Of a DNA stretch of 64,000 nt, positions 34,715-44,225 are shown piece by piece. The DNA comes from Pedobacter caeni. GTDB taxonomy: Bacteria; Bacteroidota; Bacteroidia; Sphingobacteriales; Sphingobacteriaceae. The DNA lies in the NCBI RefSeq assembly GCF_900129215.1, contig NZ_FQUQ01000002.1, forward strand, positions 1,364,001-1,428,000, in the 5' to 3' direction. The first letter of the stretch is position 1. Each line of letters starts with the position of its first letter. The position numbers and the translations under genes were made by a program. A model generated the notes under the pieces. That model saw nothing but the letters and a program-made list of their open reading frames with translations, was not told the origin of the DNA and ran no database searches.

Positions 34715-37283
34715 ATTAAGATGGTTGATATTCCTTTTCCCGTTCTCCGTTTGTGCGCAGTCCAATGGGCCTTCGCTTTCTAATGGTCAATTGAATTTAG
34801 AGTGGGTAAATTCTAAGAGAGGATATCACCTGAATAAAATATCGGTCCTTAACAAAGGATCATGGATGGATTTATCGGCAAAAACTTCAGGGGAGTTTTC
34901 TGTCCTGTATGCTGCAGATACGCTATCCATGAAAGAGGCTACAGCGAAGGGAAGCGAATTCCCTGAATCTATTTACCGTTATATTATCCCGATCTGGAAG
35001 CAGGCCACTTCTTCAGTACAATTGAATAAGTCCGGAAAAGCAATTGAATTTTATCCGGACAGGAAAAAGGAAATAAAGAATCAGCTGATCTTGCAGAAAG
35101 AACATGCGCTGTTTTCATTAAGCTCTGCATGGGAATTTGATGCACAGCATCCGAACGACCTCAAAGTGACCGTAAAACTAAAGGCCAAACAAGCTGGTTA
35201 TTATTCCATTGCTTCGCCTGAACTGGTCCTTTTTGATAAAAGTAATTTTAAATGGGCTACTGTTCCGGGAATTTTCCAGGGAAATCAGTTAAATACCAAT
35301 TTTATCAATGCCTATGCCTACGGGCAGGGGATACCTGATGTGCCGGTAATGGTAAGGGAGCGTACGGCTTCAACATTATCTCCTTTGGTGCAAAACAGCC
35401 AGAACATCACCTTAGCGGTAATTCCTGAACCTGGAACAGGAAGGGATCCCTGGGCATCTGATCTAAAAACTCAGGGAAGCTGGAACCTTGGCCTCTCTGT
35501 ACTGAACAGAAAAGGCAATATGATGCCAACAGTATACCACCCGGTATTGGGAGAGGGGAAATCTTATCTGGCAAAAAATGATTCGCTTAGTTTCTCTTTC
35601 CGCTATACGATACAGGCTGCCGATTGGTTTGCGGTGATGAAACATGCCGCGAATGATATTTACCGGTTTAAAGAGGTGCTGTCCCTAAAGAAAACCGCCT
35701 CCTCTCTTACCAACCGGGTATTGAGGATGGCAAACTATGTGGTTGACGATAGCCTCTCCATGTGGCAGGTATCGCCCTACAAAAACCTGGAAATCGGTGC
35801 TCAGAAATACCTGGGCGGAGTGTACGGTTCGGAAAAAGATGCGATTAAAAACTCCGACTATGGAGCGATGTGGATGCTGGCCAGATTAACGGGCAATCAG
35901 AAGCTGATCAATAACCGCCTTCCTTATGCCCGGAACTTCAAACTTGCGCAACAGCATTCAGAGAAAGATTTTTTCTATGGCGCTGCTGAAGGACAATACT
36001 TTTTGCAAAACAGCAGGAAATTTACGGAAGAGTGGGGGCCTTATACCGAGCCTATCGGAAGTACCTATTACCTGATGATGGACATTGGAAACATGCTGCT
36101 GTTTAACCCTGAGGATGCAAATCTGCGTGCAGAGCTGAAGCTGGCCGCGGAAAAATTATTGTCCTGGATGAAAGCCGACGGAAGCTGGGAGGTAGCCTAT
36201 GACAATAAAACCAATGAGGCCATGTTTAAGGATATTTTAGACCTGAGACCTACATTTTATGGTTTATTTATCGCCTATAAATTACTGGGAGATCAAAAGT
36301 ACCTGGAAGCTGCCAAAAAAGGGGCCGACTGGTATATTGAGCAGGCGATAAATAAAGGATCTTTTATCGGAGTCTGTGGAGATACCAGATTTGCACCCGA
36401 TTTTGCTACAGCACAGAGTGTACAAGCTTTATTGGATCTTTATGAAGTCGCGAAAGACCTCAAATATCAAAACGCTGCAATTGCTGCGGCGAAAATTTAC
36501 ACCGCTTCTGTTTATACCCATCCAATTCCTTCTTTACAGGAAAAACAGGTAAACGGGGTTAAAAGAGCAGACTGGGAAATCAGTCAGGCGGGATTAAGTT
36601 TTGAGCATGGAGGAATCCTTGGATCTGCGAATCATCACGGGCCGATTCTACTGGCCAGTCATGCGGGAATGTTTTTAAGGATGTTCTCCATCACCAAAGA
36701 TTCCTTGTTTCTAACCATGTCCAGAGCTGCAGCATGGGGCAGAGATGCTTTTGTGGATCAGAAAACAGGAGTTGCTTCCTATTATTGGGATGCGATGGAT
36801 AAGGGAGCAGGCCCATTTCCCCACCATGCCTGGTGGCAGATTGGCTGGATCATGGACTACCTGCTTTCAGAAACAAACCTTCGCTCGCAAGGGCAGATCT
36901 CATTTCCAAGAGGTTTCATTACCCCTAAAGTAGGCCCGCATCAGACTTATGGCTTTGCTCCGGGTAAGGTCTATGGCACAGCTGCATCTTTGATGTTAAC
37001 AGAGGGATTGGTTATAGCCGAAAGCCCTTATGTAGAGTATGTGACCGCATTGAGTGCCGATAAACGCAAGTGTTTTGTCGTGCTGATGAACAATTCTGAG
37101 CATGCTTTGAAGACGCAGGTATTGCTGAATCCGGGAAAAATTCCTGGTTTTCCGGGAGGCGAGTCAAAAGAACTTGCTGTTATAGAAGCAAATGGTAAGC
37201 GAACGGTACTGAGCAGTAATTCTAATTCGCAAAACATTGAATTGGCCCCTTTTGGCTTAAAAGTTATTGAAGTATGCTATTGA
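34704..37283 (+). CDS. Large exported protein, candidate (alpha/alpha) toroid carbohydrate enzyme
   Basis: The 859-residue protein has a signal peptide (LIFLFPFSVCAQS, about 19). A beta-sandwich-like N-terminal half follows, then a helical region from about 330 with repeated Trp/Tyr-rich helices typical of six-hairpin toroids (KYLEAAKKGADWYIEQAI near 530; LSFEHGGILGSANHHGPIL near 634; GPFPHHAWWQIGWIMDYLL near 703). I cannot assign a CAZy family. Its place in PUL A and His/Trp-rich helices suggest a hydrolase or lyase. The frame overlaps SusD upstream and the next gene downstream by about 10 bp each. Confidence 0.75.
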   Translation: MVGRLRWLIFLFPFSVCAQSNGPSLSNGQLNLEWVNSKRGYHLNKISVLNKGSWMDLSAKTSGEFSVLYAADTLSMKEATAKGSEFPESIYRYIIPIWKQATSSVQLNKSGKAIEFYPDRKKEIKNQLILQKEHALFSLSSAWEFDAQHPNDLKVTVKLKAKQAGYYSIASPELVLFDKSNFKWATVPGIFQGNQLNTNFINAYAYGQGIPDVPVMVRERTASTLSPLVQNSQNITLAVIPEPGTGRDPWASDLKTQGSWNLGLSVLNRKGNMMPTVYHPVLGEGKSYLAKNDSLSFSFRYTIQAADWFAVMKHAANDIYRFKEVLSLKKTASSLTNRVLRMANYVVDDSLSMWQVSPYKNLEIGAQKYLGGVYGSEKDAIKNSDYGAMWMLARLTGNQKLINNRLPYARNFKLAQQHSEKDFFYGAAEGQYFLQNSRKFTEEWGPYTEPIGSTYYLMMDIGNMLLFNPEDANLRAELKLAAEKLLSWMKADGSWEVAYDNKTNEAMFKDILDLRPTFYGLFIAYKLLGDQKYLEAAKKGADWYIEQAINKGSFIGVCGDTRFAPDFATAQSVQALLDLYEVAKDLKYQNAAIAAAKIYTASVYTHPIPSLQEKQVNGVKRADWEISQAGLSFEHGGILGSANHHGPILLASHAGMFLRMFSITKDSLFLTMSRAAAWGRDAFVDQKTGVASYYWDAMDKGAGPFPHHAWWQIGWIMDYLLSETNLRSQGQISFPRGFITPKVGPHQTYGFAPGKVYGTAASLMLTEGLVIAESPYVEYVTALSADKRKCFVVLMNNSEHALKTQVLLNPGKIPGFPGGESKELAVIEANGKRTVLSSNSNSQNIELAPFGLKVIEVCY

Positions 37284-40200
37284 AAAAGATAATATGGTGT
37301 TTGGTGTGGAGCTTTTGTGTATTTACCTCCGGGAAAACATATGGGCAAAGTACTTATTTTTTGGAGGCCGAGGATTTCCAGTTTCCGGCAGGATGGGTAT
37401 TTAGCAAAGAGGCGGGAACAAATGTTTCCGGCAAAGGCGCTTTATTTGCGGCGGCGTCTAAAGATGAGATTCCCGATGCCCTTACGGTGATCTCGGTTAA
37501 AACAAAAGGCAACTTTTTTGTCTGGACCAGATCCAGAGATTATGCGGATAATAAACCTGGAACGAGAAGGTACCTGTTGTCTGTAAATGACCAGGATATG
37601 AGCCAGGAGTCTGGCGCTCATCTTGGCGAAGGATATGCATGGGAAAAGGTGGGCCGGGTTGATCTTGATGCTGGCGAAAATGTGTTGAGGTTAAAAAATA
37701 CGAGCAAGTATTTTGTGCGCTGTGATGCTTTGTTGTTTACCACTGATGAGGCTTTGAATCCGAATAAGCAAAGCGGGGCTCTTTCTGCCTACGCCATAAA
37801 ACCCGTTCAGGTGAAGGAAACTCCGGCAATGTTAACGATCAGCGAAGCCGCTTCTTTTACAAAAAAGGAAAAAGTGCTCGGCACGCTATCTAATGATCAG
37901 CTAAAATTGAGTTTTGAAGAAGTAGTGGACGATAAAACGGGAAAGCACCGGATTGTTGCAACCACGGCTATCTTTCAGGATAAACGATGGGCAACAATGA
38001 AAGCACAGGTAGAAGAAAACCGGATCTTCCTGTTGAACACTAAAAAACCTAAAATAGAATTTGGGGCCTACTTTGCCTCATGGAAGAATTCTTCCAGCTT
38101 TACAGAGTTTGTGGTTAAGGGTAAAACCTATAAGCCTATGGACCAGAAGGGAGCGAATAATCCTTTCCTGGCGGGCGAACTATCCGCCTGTCGCCCTGTA
38201 GCGGTGAAACAGGTTTCTCCTGAAGAGCTCCTGGTCACTTATCTGACCGATAAAGGTCAGGAAGTAAAGGGAGTATGGAGACTTAAACCCGGAGCATCAC
38301 ATTATGAATTGAGTTTAGAATATTCAGCCAAAGAAGCAGGCTTTTACAGCTTTGTGGTTTCGGCCTTTCAGGATGTTCCTGAGCAGGAAGTTAAAAACGT
38401 ACAACTTCCCCCGATGTTTAATTATAAGCGTTTGCCAACAGACCCGATCATGATTCCAGGGGCAATGACTCCCCAGCCCCTGGCCATCGTGGAGGTTGGC
38501 CAAAATAACAGGCAGTTGAGTTTCTTTGTAACGGGTTCTTTGGCTGATTTCCCATTAGACTGGGGCAAAGACAATACCTCCAGGATTGGTTTCTCTCTTA
38601 AGAATGCGTTTAACAAGATTCAACCTGTTGCATTTGCGCCTGTTCTGGGCTTGGAGGATTCTAAACTGCGTGCAGGCCAATCCTTAAAAAGAACATTCAA
38701 CCTTGGAGCAGTACCCGAAAACTGGAACGGTGCATTGGAATACATCTCCAATGCGATTTATCAGGTAAAAGATTATCGATCGCAGGATTCCAGCTCTTTA
38801 ACCAATGCTGCGTTTAATATGATTGATCTGATCAAAAACGACAATGCTTCGGGATGGAACGCGCAATTGAAGGGTTTTTACGACATAGAAGCAGATCCGA
38901 AAATCGCACCAACAGTGGCTCAGTCGGCCCCGCTGGCGGTGATCTCTGCAGCGATCATGGGCAGGGATGAAGAACTTTACCTCAGCCGTGCTTTACCAAC
39001 CATAGAATATACTTTATCAAGGAGTGCGTTCAGGTGGGCTAAGGCTGCGGGGGCACCCTACAACCTCAAAGAGGCCTCATTGGTGCTGGATCCCTATAAA
39101 AATGTGCAGTTTAACACGGCTTATTTTGACGCCCTAAACCAACTGCTGGAACAAAAGAACCCCTGGCTGGTTCAGGTAGGGATGCCGGATCAGCAACCAC
39201 GAAAATTATCGGGCTATAGCGTAAACCTTCCGGCATGGACGCAGGAATTAGCGGCCTACCGCCTCACAAAAGATAAACAATGGCTGGATAAAGCGGTTTT
39301 ACATGCAAAGGAATTTGTACAGAAAGAGGTGTATGGGCAAAAGACACAGGTATTAACCGCACAGCCATTTTACAATACTTCATTTTACCCGTATTGGTGG
39401 GATCTGATGGACCTGTATGAATTGAATAAAGACAAACTCTTTTTAGATGCAGCTAAATATGCCTCATTCTTCACCATGGCGGGTATCCGTTCTTATCCGG
39501 CTGTTCAAAATCAAAAACAGCTGATTCATGAAGGAGGGCGTTATGAAGGCAATACCAATTTATGGTGGAAAGAAGGAGAGAAATTCCGCTTGGGATTTCC
39601 ACGTATAGACGGGGATGTCAAAGAAAAAGAAGTCGCTCAATCGCTGATCTCACCTGTAGGGCTGGGACTGGAACAACCGGTTACCTTCTTTCTTCCCAAT
39701 AAAAATGTGCGTCATATATTTATGTCAACCTGGGCGCCACATTTGCTCCGCTTATCCGCAGAAAGCAACAAGGATATTTTTGAAATCTATGCGAGGAACT
39801 CCATCATAGGTCGTTTTTCCAACTATCCGGGTTATTATGCTACAGGTTTTACCGACCTTACTTACCGGGCAGATTATCCCTATAAAGGACCGGATATCAA
39901 TTCTATTTATTACCACCACATTTCGCCACACCTGGCTTTTACACTGGACTTTCTGGTTACAGAGTCCATTCAAAGGTCTAAAGGTAAAATCAGTTTCCCA
40001 TGGGGGAAACAAGAGGGCTTTGTCTGGTTTAACAACCGCATTTATGGAGCTGGCAAAGGAACTATTTTTGACGATAGCCGTGTAAAACTTTGGCTAAAGA
40101 AAGGCCTCGTTCATATTGATAATCCAGCGATTAATTATATTACAGGCATATCTGACGACCGTTTTTGGCTGGTGATGCTCAACGAAGCCGAGCAGGAACA

Positions 40201-40708
40201 GCAATTTGAAATCGGACTGGACCCGGATCAGGTGGCGGTTAAAAATAATGGGGTTAAATTTTATAACGGATCATCAGCTAAACCAGAAAATGCGGTGTTT
40301 TCCGGAAAGAAAATGAAATCTGTGATTGCTGGAAAAGGCTTAACGGCTTATTCCTTCCCGCTTCAGCAAACGGTAGCTGAGAAAGTGCTGTTGCCGGTTA
40401 AAAATGGGATGCAGGAGATCAACATAGGCGCACCATGGGGCAAGCTCCATGCATTTAGGATCCGCTCGCCTTTTGGTTGGGATTCCATTTATGCCTACCT
40501 GAGCACACCGCCTTTAGCAGGGGCGGAGGCAGAGATGGAGTTAAATGAAGATGCTGCCAGTGTGGTTAAGCGTGTAGGCTATCCCTTTGAATGGTCTTTC
40601 AGTAAGATTGATCCGGCTAAACCGGCTTCCATCAGCTTGAAATTGAAGCATAAAGGAAGCAAAGATGTCCTGCAGGTCGATGTTTTATTTGAAGTTGATA
40701 AAAAATAA
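37274..40708 (+). CDS. Large exported protein, paralogue-like partner of the preceding gene
   Basis: The 1144-residue protein has a signal peptide (ending near GKTYGQS, about 25). An N-terminal carbohydrate-binding-like domain follows (YFLEAEDFQFPAGWVFSKEAG split at 28-48, ending CDALLFTTDEALNP near 155). The long remainder shares layout with the preceding protein: beta-rich, then helical toroid-like with IEYTLSRSAFRWAKAAG near 580 and YHHISPHLAFTLDFL near 880. The two C-terminal parts both have the KGKISFPWG/GQISFPRG and YGAGKGTIF/YGFAPGKVYG segments, so they are probably related. Its ATG overlaps the previous stop (ATGCTATTGA). The catalytic family is not recognised. Confidence 0.75.
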   Translation: MLLKKIIWCLVWSFCVFTSGKTYGQSTYFLEAEDFQFPAGWVFSKEAGTNVSGKGALFAAASKDEIPDALTVISVKTKGNFFVWTRSRDYADNKPGTRRYLLSVNDQDMSQESGAHLGEGYAWEKVGRVDLDAGENVLRLKNTSKYFVRCDALLFTTDEALNPNKQSGALSAYAIKPVQVKETPAMLTISEAASFTKKEKVLGTLSNDQLKLSFEEVVDDKTGKHRIVATTAIFQDKRWATMKAQVEENRIFLLNTKKPKIEFGAYFASWKNSSSFTEFVVKGKTYKPMDQKGANNPFLAGELSACRPVAVKQVSPEELLVTYLTDKGQEVKGVWRLKPGASHYELSLEYSAKEAGFYSFVVSAFQDVPEQEVKNVQLPPMFNYKRLPTDPIMIPGAMTPQPLAIVEVGQNNRQLSFFVTGSLADFPLDWGKDNTSRIGFSLKNAFNKIQPVAFAPVLGLEDSKLRAGQSLKRTFNLGAVPENWNGALEYISNAIYQVKDYRSQDSSSLTNAAFNMIDLIKNDNASGWNAQLKGFYDIEADPKIAPTVAQSAPLAVISAAIMGRDEELYLSRALPTIEYTLSRSAFRWAKAAGAPYNLKEASLVLDPYKNVQFNTAYFDALNQLLEQKNPWLVQVGMPDQQPRKLSGYSVNLPAWTQELAAYRLTKDKQWLDKAVLHAKEFVQKEVYGQKTQVLTAQPFYNTSFYPYWWDLMDLYELNKDKLFLDAAKYASFFTMAGIRSYPAVQNQKQLIHEGGRYEGNTNLWWKEGEKFRLGFPRIDGDVKEKEVAQSLISPVGLGLEQPVTFFLPNKNVRHIFMSTWAPHLLRLSAESNKDIFEIYARNSIIGRFSNYPGYYATGFTDLTYRADYPYKGPDINSIYYHHISPHLAFTLDFLVTESIQRSKGKISFPWGKQEGFVWFNNRIYGAGKGTIFDDSRVKLWLKKGLVHIDNPAINYITGISDDRFWLVMLNEAEQEQQFEIGLDPDQVAVKNNGVKFYNGSSAKPENAVFSGKKMKSVIAGKGLTAYSFPLQQTVAEKVLLPVKNGMQEINIGAPWGKLHAFRIRSPFGWDSIYAYLSTPPLAGAEAEMELNEDAASVVKRVGYPFEWSFSKIDPAKPASISLKLKHKGSKDVLQVDVLFEVDKK

Positions 40709-40782
40709 CACCGGAAGATCAGAATTGATACTCAGACCCTGGGATGGAAAATATTAAAGATTAAAATTATAATACACATAAA

Positions 40783-41685
40783 ATGAAATACCTAAAAAAA
40801 GCCTTATTGATCTCTTTTTTGCTGATCAGCCATGTTTCATTCGGACAGGGCGCTGCGAAAGCTTTACGATTGTTTATCATTGGCAACAGTTTTTCGCAAA
40901 ATGCAACGGCCTATCTACCCAATTTTGTAAAAGAAAATGATCAGCAATTGGTAGTAGGCAGAGCTGAACTTGGTGGTCATTCTTTACAGCAACACTGGGA
41001 ATATGCAGAAGCTGCAGAGGCCAATCCTGAAGATCCTAAGGGGAAACCTTACAAAGGAAAATCATTGCGTATGCTTTTATCTGCTGGTACCTGGGATGTG
41101 GTGACGATGCAGCAGTTCTCTTATTTATCGGCAGATGTGGACAGTTATAGCCCTTATGCCCAAAAGCTTTACAATTACATTAAATCATTGCAGCCAAATG
41201 CAAAGATCCTTTTACACCAGGGATGGGCATACCGTTCGGATGCAAAGAAATTCGGTCGCGTTGCTCCTGAACAACTGGCCAAAACTCAGGAAGAAATGTG
41301 GCAGAAATCAAGGGCTGCCTATCATACCGTAGCGAAGCAATTGAAGGTAGACATCATCCCTGTGGGGGATGCCTTTAATGCGGTAGCTACTGGCAAAGAA
41401 TTCCGCTTTACGAAAGATATGAATTTTGACTATGATCATCCGGTATTCCCAAATCTTCCTATCCAGACCAATTCCATAAACATGGGATATTACTGGAAAG
41501 ATAAGGCCCTGGTATTTGATCCTAATCATGCCAATGAAGCAGGCAGATACCTGGGTTCTTTAATCTGGTATGCGTTGTTATTTAAGGAATCACCAGAAAA
41601 ACTACAATATGTGCCAAAGCAGGTTCCTGCAGAATTTGCTGCCTATTTAAGGAGCGTGGCAGCAAAAACAGTTAAGGATTTATAG
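40783..41685 (+). CDS. DUF4886 (SGNH-hydrolase-like) exported protein
   Basis: The 300-residue protein has a signal peptide (ISFLLISHVSFGQG, about 24) and the GNSFSQNA block of DUF4886/SGNH folds (nucleophile Ser about 38). Further matching segments are WDVVTMQQFSYLS near 107, LLHQGWAYRSDA near 145 and the C-terminal DPNHANEAGRYLGSLIWYAL with the HxNxxG-like block (His about 255). SGNH enzymes are esterases, so removal of acetyl or similar groups from the glycan is plausible. It sits in PUL A between the large exported proteins and the symporter. Confidence 0.8.
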   Translation: MKYLKKALLISFLLISHVSFGQGAAKALRLFIIGNSFSQNATAYLPNFVKENDQQLVVGRAELGGHSLQQHWEYAEAAEANPEDPKGKPYKGKSLRMLLSAGTWDVVTMQQFSYLSADVDSYSPYAQKLYNYIKSLQPNAKILLHQGWAYRSDAKKFGRVAPEQLAKTQEEMWQKSRAAYHTVAKQLKVDIIPVGDAFNAVATGKEFRFTKDMNFDYDHPVFPNLPIQTNSINMGYYWKDKALVFDPNHANEAGRYLGSLIWYALLFKESPEKLQYVPKQVPAEFAAYLRSVAAKTVKDL

Positions 41686-41702
41686 TATAATAAAGAAACC
41701 AT

Positions 41703-43391
41703 ATGAACTCAGTAATAGACACCACAGTTATCGTTGTATTTTCAGTATTCATTATGATTATAGGTTTACTGTTTTCACGTACAGGACGAAACCTTAAGTC
41801 ATTTTTTGCCGGTGGTGAGGCCGTACCCTGGTTTATCGGGGGCCTATCTCTGTTTATGAGTTTTTTCTCGGCCGGTACATTTGTCGCCTGGGGATCTATT
41901 GCTTATAAATATGGCTGGGTGGCCGTGACGATTCAATGGACAATGTGTATCGGAGGATTGGTAACGGGATTATACATTGCCCCTAAATGGAAAGGAACAG
42001 GAAACCTGACCGCCGCCGAATTTATTAAGGACAGACTTGGTGATAATGTTCAAAAAAGCTTTATCTATATTTTTATGTTGGTGTCGCTGTTTATTAAAGG
42101 TTCAGTATTGTATTCTGTATCTAAACTGGTTGGTGCCTCATTAGAATTCCCGCTGATCCCTGTTACCCTGGTATTGGGGATATTTATGATTGCCTATACT
42201 GCCGTTGGTGGTTTATGGGCAGTAATGGTGACTGATATCTTGCAGTTTGTGATCCTGACCACTGCCGTATTGCTCATTATTCCATTGGCTTTTACAGAAG
42301 CAGGAGGGGTACATTCCTTTGTATCAAGGGTTCCCGATAACTTTTTTAATGTCGTTAATGGTGAGTATACCTGGGGTTTTATCATTGCTTTTGCACTTTA
42401 CCATATCTTTTATATTGGTGGAAACTGGACTTTTGTACAACGTTATACGAGTGTGGACACGCCAAAATCTGCGTCCAAAGTAGCCTTCCTTTTTGCAGGA
42501 CTGTATATTGTAAGTCCGGTTCTATGGATGCTTCCGCCAATGATCTATCAGACGATCAATCCTGGCTTAACTGGTCTGGAAACGGAAAATGCTTATCTGA
42601 TGGTTTGTAAACAGGTACTTCCGGCAGGGCTGATGGGCCTGATCCTGACAGGGATGTATTTTTCTACCTCTGCTTCTGCAAATACCGCTTTAAATGTTGT
42701 TTCAGCGGTATTTACAAATGATGTTTATAAAGGCACGATCAACCCGGGAGCATCTGATGAAAAGCTCATGAAGATCGCCCGTACATCATCCTGGTGTTTT
42801 GGTTTCGGGATGATTTTGATTGCACTGATTGTACCTTATATCGGTGGAATTGTGGAATTTACACTGAGTGTCGGAGCGATTACCGGTGGTCCCTTACTTG
42901 CGCCGCCAATATGGGCTTTGTTTTCGAAACGCATTACGGGTAAAGCAACGATTTGGATTACCATGATCAGCTTGGTGGTGAATCTGATCTTTAAGATCGT
43001 GCTGCCATTGGTGCTGGATTATAAGCTAAGTCGTGGAAATGAAATGATGCTGGGTGTATTGCTTCCTTTCCTGTTGTTACTGGCTTATGAACTGTATGCA
43101 GCTTCGAAAGGCAAGGTGAGTTCAGAATACCTGCAATTGCAGGTACGTAAGGCTGCAAGGAATGCGAAGGTGATTGTTGTTGACGAAAAAGAGGCAGCGG
43201 AAATCAAAAGGCAGAACAAATTCGGCTTGCAGGTCATCTCATTTTCATTGGGTTTTATTGCCCTCTTGTTATATGTACTTTGTGCATTTACGGCCAAAGG
43301 CACGGGGATGGTTGCCGGAATTGCAACGATCATCTTGTTGAGTGCATGGATTCCTTTTAATGCTTCGAGAAAAACTCCGGTAGAGGGATGA
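41703..43391 (+). CDS. Sodium:solute symporter (SSS family)
   Basis: This is a 562-residue polytopic membrane protein with about 13 predicted spans and SSS features, including FFAGGEAVPWFIGGLSLFMS and FFSAGTFVAWG near 35-65 (first helix pair), LTGMYFSTSASANTALNVVS near 315 and GGNWTFVQRYTSVDTPKSA near 239. It would carry the PUL A mono- or disaccharide, or a sugar acid, across the inner membrane with sodium. It is the last gene of the PUL A unit, 17 bp after the DUF4886 gene, and a hairpin follows. Confidence 0.92.
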   Translation: MNSVIDTTVIVVFSVFIMIIGLLFSRTGRNLKSFFAGGEAVPWFIGGLSLFMSFFSAGTFVAWGSIAYKYGWVAVTIQWTMCIGGLVTGLYIAPKWKGTGNLTAAEFIKDRLGDNVQKSFIYIFMLVSLFIKGSVLYSVSKLVGASLEFPLIPVTLVLGIFMIAYTAVGGLWAVMVTDILQFVILTTAVLLIIPLAFTEAGGVHSFVSRVPDNFFNVVNGEYTWGFIIAFALYHIFYIGGNWTFVQRYTSVDTPKSASKVAFLFAGLYIVSPVLWMLPPMIYQTINPGLTGLETENAYLMVCKQVLPAGLMGLILTGMYFSTSASANTALNVVSAVFTNDVYKGTINPGASDEKLMKIARTSSWCFGFGMILIALIVPYIGGIVEFTLSVGAITGGPLLAPPIWALFSKRITGKATIWITMISLVVNLIFKIVLPLVLDYKLSRGNEMMLGVLLPFLLLLAYELYAASKGKVSSEYLQLQVRKAARNAKVIVVDEKEAAEIKRQNKFGLQVISFSLGFIALLLYVLCAFTAKGTGMVAGIATIILLSAWIPFNASRKTPVEG

Positions 43392-43402
43392 TGATACCAG
43401 AG

Positions 43403-43442
43403 GTCTGTAATATCTGTTGTTTTAAAAGGAGATATTACAGAC
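43403..43442 (+). terminator. Hairpin at the end of PUL A
   Basis: GTCTGTAATATCT and AGATATTACAGAC form a 13-bp perfect stem with a 14-base loop, starting 11 bp after the symporter stop, followed by a weakly T-rich stretch. It probably ends the PUL A transcript. Confidence 0.65.
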
Positions 43443-43504
43443 ATTTACTTTTAAACAGAATATCATGGAATACAAGAAACAGTACGCCTTGACGACGAAG
43501 ATTA

Positions 43505-44206
43505 ATGACTAATTTGCAGAAGATAAAACGATTATATTCCTTATCTGAAAATCAGAATTATGGTTTTTCAGATAAGGAAATTGCTGAACTTGAAGCCAGG
43601 CTCCATGTGCAGCTTCCCGAGAAACTTAAAAACTATTACCTGACTTTAGGAAAAGAGGAGAACCTGAATTATGTCTATAACAGGCTTCTGGAACCAGATG
43701 AGGAATTCGGTTTTTCAGACGACCGTTATCTGGTCTTTTATGAAGAAAACCAGGTGGTGGCCTATTGGGGAATTAAAGAAGAGGATTTAAAACTTCCCGA
43801 TCCTCCGGTTTGGGGAAATTACGGTACGGACGAAGATCCGGATTGGGTAATGGAAGCTCCGACAACTGAAGATTTTTTCCTGCTGATGGCGGTTTATAAC
43901 GGAACCCTCGGCGCACTGAAGCACAATGCAAACGCTTTAACTGAGATTGATGGAACAGTTGTAGATTACGTCAGACAAAACTGGCAGGAAGTGAAGGAAA
44001 TTAGTTCGGAAAGGCAACGCGTTTATACAGACGATTTTTATGAAGTCATCAGCCTTAGCTTTGATGAACAGAAAAACTGCACTGCTGCTTTTGTAGGAAC
44101 CAGTAACCGTGAGCGGTTTGATAAAATATTAGACAACCTTGATATAGACTGGTCTTATACCTCTGATGAGGACGAAGATTTTGAGGAGGATGAAGACGAA
44201 GAATAA
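43505..44206 (+). CDS. SMI1/KNR4 (SUKH) family protein
   Basis: The 233-residue cytosolic protein has the SUKH fold pattern in its N-terminal half: FSDKEIAELEARLHVQLPEKLKNYY (read over 21-45), FGFSDDRYLVFYEENQVVAYWG near 67-88 and WVMEAPTTEDFFLLM near 114. The C-terminal tail is very acidic (DEDEDFEEDEDEE). SUKH proteins are often immunity proteins for contact-dependent toxins, but many occur alone, as here. A 15-codon frame at 43465-43512 overlaps its start and is probably not a gene. Confidence 0.8.
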   Translation: MTNLQKIKRLYSLSENQNYGFSDKEIAELEARLHVQLPEKLKNYYLTLGKEENLNYVYNRLLEPDEEFGFSDDRYLVFYEENQVVAYWGIKEEDLKLPDPPVWGNYGTDEDPDWVMEAPTTEDFFLLMAVYNGTLGALKHNANALTEIDGTVVDYVRQNWQEVKEISSERQRVYTDDFYEVISLSFDEQKNCTAAFVGTSNRERFDKILDNLDIDWSYTSDEDEDFEEDEDEE

Positions 44207-44225
44207 AATCAATGACTGTCCGCCT

